A stretch of DNA of 33,957 bases from Planctomicrobium piriforme (GTDB lineage Bacteria > Planctomycetota > Planctomycetia > Pirellulales > UBA1268), in assembly GCA_945871035.1 (NCBI GenBank), contig CAMBUD010000023.1, forward strand, positions 1 to 33,957, read 5' to 3'. Positions 33,605-33,957 of this stretch are shown piece after piece. The translations under genes and the position numbers were made by a program. The notes below the pieces were generated by a model. It was given only the letters and a program-made list of their open reading frames with translations. It had not been told where the DNA came from and searched no databases. Positions within the stretch are counted from its first letter, which is position 1, and each line of letters begins with the position of its first letter.

Positions 33605-33957
33605 TCACACGCCCAGAGATTTGATGCCAGGACGACGCTCACGGAGATTCTCCGGCAGCCAGTCGTCGTCGCCCTCGTCCGGATCAATCGTCGGGTCTGC
33701 ACCCTGGCCCTGCGGCTCCTCGCCGCTGTGTGAATCAAGCGTTCCACCTATAAACGAATAAGCCACCGGAATCATCACTAGGATCAGCACGGTGGTCACA
33801 ATCTCGCCGAATGCCATCGCCGCCGCCATCGGAATCAGAAACTGCGCCTGGAAGCTGTTGTCAAAGAGGAGCGGCAACAGACCGCCCACCGTTGTGATGC
33901 TCGTGAGAAATACCGGGCGGAACCGCACGCATCCCGCCTCGCGAATCGCCAGGCGCA
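33605..33957 (-). CDS. RND efflux transporter permease, C-terminal end (partial)
   Basis: The frame is open to the window edge, so only the last 117 residues are seen. They carry the hallmark end of the hydrophobe/amphiphile or heavy-metal efflux RND family: RFRPVFLTSITTVGGLLPLLF, then QAQFLIPMAAAMAFGEIVTTVLILVMIPVAYS, which are the last two transmembrane helices. The tail after the final helix is hydrophilic and acidic (TIDPDEGDDDWLPENL). RND pumps use the proton gradient to export solutes through a tripartite complex; the substrate cannot be told from this fragment. The remainder of the pump and its adaptor should lie to the right of the window. Confidence 0.93.
   Translation of the reverse strand, partial: RLAIREAGCVRFRPVFLTSITTVGGLLPLLFDNSFQAQFLIPMAAAMAFGEIVTTVLILVMIPVAYSFIGGTLDSHSGEEPQGQGADPTIDPDEGDDDWLPENLRERRPGIKSLGV

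Overview
The window looks like a chromosomal segment from a planctomycete, most likely of the Pirellula/Rhodopirellula group. The signs are a Ser/Thr kinase with the N-terminal extension and 'LGAGGMSSVYLAEH' glycine loop typical of that phylum, a MoxR/DUF58/BatA/VWA gene train, very large exported TPR/PQQ-propeller proteins, several GTG and TTG starts, and few clear Shine-Dalgarno sequences. This assignment is by protein resemblance only; no rRNA or intact tRNA is present.

Layout. Positions 1-6440 carry unlinked housekeeping and regulatory genes on both strands: the 3' part of surE, a membrane-anchored protein kinase, a glutaredoxin-like protein, a HAD hydrolase, ilvD, an exported protein of unknown role and a P-II protein (glnB type). 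From about 32.6 kb down to 6.7 kb every gene is on the minus strand. In order of transcription these are: a 1.65 kDa-residue-scale (about 1650 aa) TPR/PQQ-propeller protein, a prenyltransferase-fold protein, a MoxR AAA ATPase, a DUF58 protein, a BatA-type VWA protein, a second VWA protein, a DUF4175-like membrane protein, an acidic coiled-coil protein, a TPR-like exported protein, a membrane-anchored protein with an NPCBM-like C-terminus, three consecutive HtrA/trypsin-like proteins and an RluA-type pseudouridine synthase. Many junctions overlap by 4 to 38 bases. A GC-rich hairpin at 6612-6647 may close the run. At the right end, the plus strand has an HU-type DNA-binding protein followed by a strong bidirectional terminator, then a tRNA-like relic, a four-copy 16-bp tandem repeat and the C-terminal end of an RND efflux transporter on the minus strand.

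How the genes may work together. MoxR ATPases with DUF58 and VWA partners act in other bacteria as chaperone-like systems for envelope or metal-dependent complexes. Here that core is joined to exported propeller, TPR, coiled-coil and carbohydrate-binding-like proteins and to a protease set, so an envelope assembly or quality-control role is a reasonable inference.

The most unusual point is in the protease set. Only the first of the three (10596-12464) keeps the His-Asp-Ser triad. The next two (9559-10599 and 7463-9562) have lost all three residues, and the last also carries a C-terminal alpha/beta-hydrolase-like domain whose nucleophile position is Gly. Other notable points are a P-II protein with Ile in place of the uridylylated Tyr51 and a perfect 17-bp inverted repeat inside the propeller gene.
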